From Nitrososphaeraceae archaeon (GTDB lineage: Archaea; Thermoproteota; Nitrososphaeria; Nitrososphaerales; Nitrosopumilaceae): a stretch of 32,555 bases of DNA. A program made the translations under genes and the position numbers. The stretch spans positions 1 to 32,555 of the forward strand of contig JAICHE010000001.1 in the NCBI GenBank assembly GCA_025922755.1, in the 5' to 3' direction. Shown here in pieces: positions 32,442 to 32,555 of the stretch. Each line of letters opens with the position of its first letter. The stretch's first letter is position 1. The notes beneath the pieces are model-generated. The model did not search any database and was not told where the DNA came from. It saw only the letters and a list, made by a program, of their open reading frames with translations.

Positions 32442-32555
32442 ATGTGGAATTATAAAACTCCGGGAATTCCTGATGAATATTTTGAAAGAACAGAAAAAGT
32501 ACCAATCACTAAAGAAGAAATAAGAACAATTCAGTTAAGCAAAGCAAGATTAAAG
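32442..32555 (+). CDS. cbiT: Start of a CbiT-like precorrin-6B methyltransferase (partial)
   Basis: 38 codons to the window edge, starting MWNYKTPGIPDEYF. The segment GIPDEYFERTEKVPITKEEI followed by a RTIQLSKARLK helix matches the N-terminus of archaeal CbiT (IPD-x-x-F ... P-x-T-x-x-E-x-R), which decarboxylates and methylates a cobalt-precorrin in cobalamin synthesis. The SAM-binding motif would lie beyond the edge, so the call rests on the N-terminal pattern. Thaumarchaeota are known cobalamin producers, which fits. Confidence 0.65.
   Translation, partial: MWNYKTPGIPDEYFERTEKVPITKEEIRTIQLSKARLK

Overview
The window looks like an ordinary chromosomal stretch from an ammonia-oxidising thaumarchaeon of the Nitrosopumilus/Nitrosarchaeum type. 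This is an inference from several signs: low GC, archaeal TATA elements about 25-28 bases upstream of many start codons (leaderless transcripts), frequent TTG starts, an ESCRT-III (CdvB-type) protein, the two aconitase-X subunits of the archaeal mevalonate pathway, preQ0/archaeosine genes, an archaeal GPN GTPase, an NFACT protein and many small lineage-type hypotheticals. No rRNA, tRNA, CRISPR array, IS element or phage gene was recognised.

Layout. 0.1-4.1 kb is a stress and proteostasis block: a universal stress protein, a four-CBS protein, and a tight three-gene operon. That operon encodes a CBS protein with a C-terminal domain resembling ribosome hibernation factors, a PAC2 proteasome-assembly chaperone ending in an HbYX-type tail, and an Hsp20. 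4.2-6.9 kb holds small hypotheticals, a cation/proton antiporter and a hemerythrin. 6.9-9.3 kb has APS kinase, a CysQ-type phosphatase and an SDR. 9.3-9.7 kb is intergenic and holds a candidate structured RNA. 10.3-11.4 kb has a CdvB paralogue convergent with a coiled-coil protein. 11.4-12.0 kb is an AT-rich gap with inverted repeats and a tandem 12-bp repeat. 12.0-14.5 kb has a winged-helix regulator, a membrane-anchored protein with a cytoplasmic winged helix, a secreted helical protein and a two-TM protein. 14.6-16.9 kb carries queE, folE and queC. 16.9-18.6 kb carries thrB and a GPN GTPase. 18.7-21.4 kb has a flippase-like membrane protein, a tiny TM ORF, an SDR and two hypotheticals. 21.4-21.6 kb holds a second candidate RNA. 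21.6-24.0 kb has a glycosyltransferase and a ThiI-like THUMP protein with a degenerate PP-loop. 24.0-26.6 kb has APS reductase, ATP sulfurylase and a secreted protein. 26.6-28.9 kb has endonuclease III and aconitase-X large and small subunits. 28.8-31.8 kb has AMMECR1, a Mut7-C RNase-like protein and NFACT. The end has an EMC6-like membrane protein and the start of a cbiT-like gene.

How the genes work together. Sat makes APS. CysH carries the APS-reductase cysteine signature, so it should reduce APS directly. CysC would then divert APS to PAPS, and CysQ would clear the resulting PAP. QueE, FolE and QueC cover most of preQ0 synthesis; QueD is not in the window. The most interesting hypotheses are the CBS/hibernation-factor fusion operon, the two structured intergenic RNAs, the transmembrane winged-helix operon and the EMC6-like protein.
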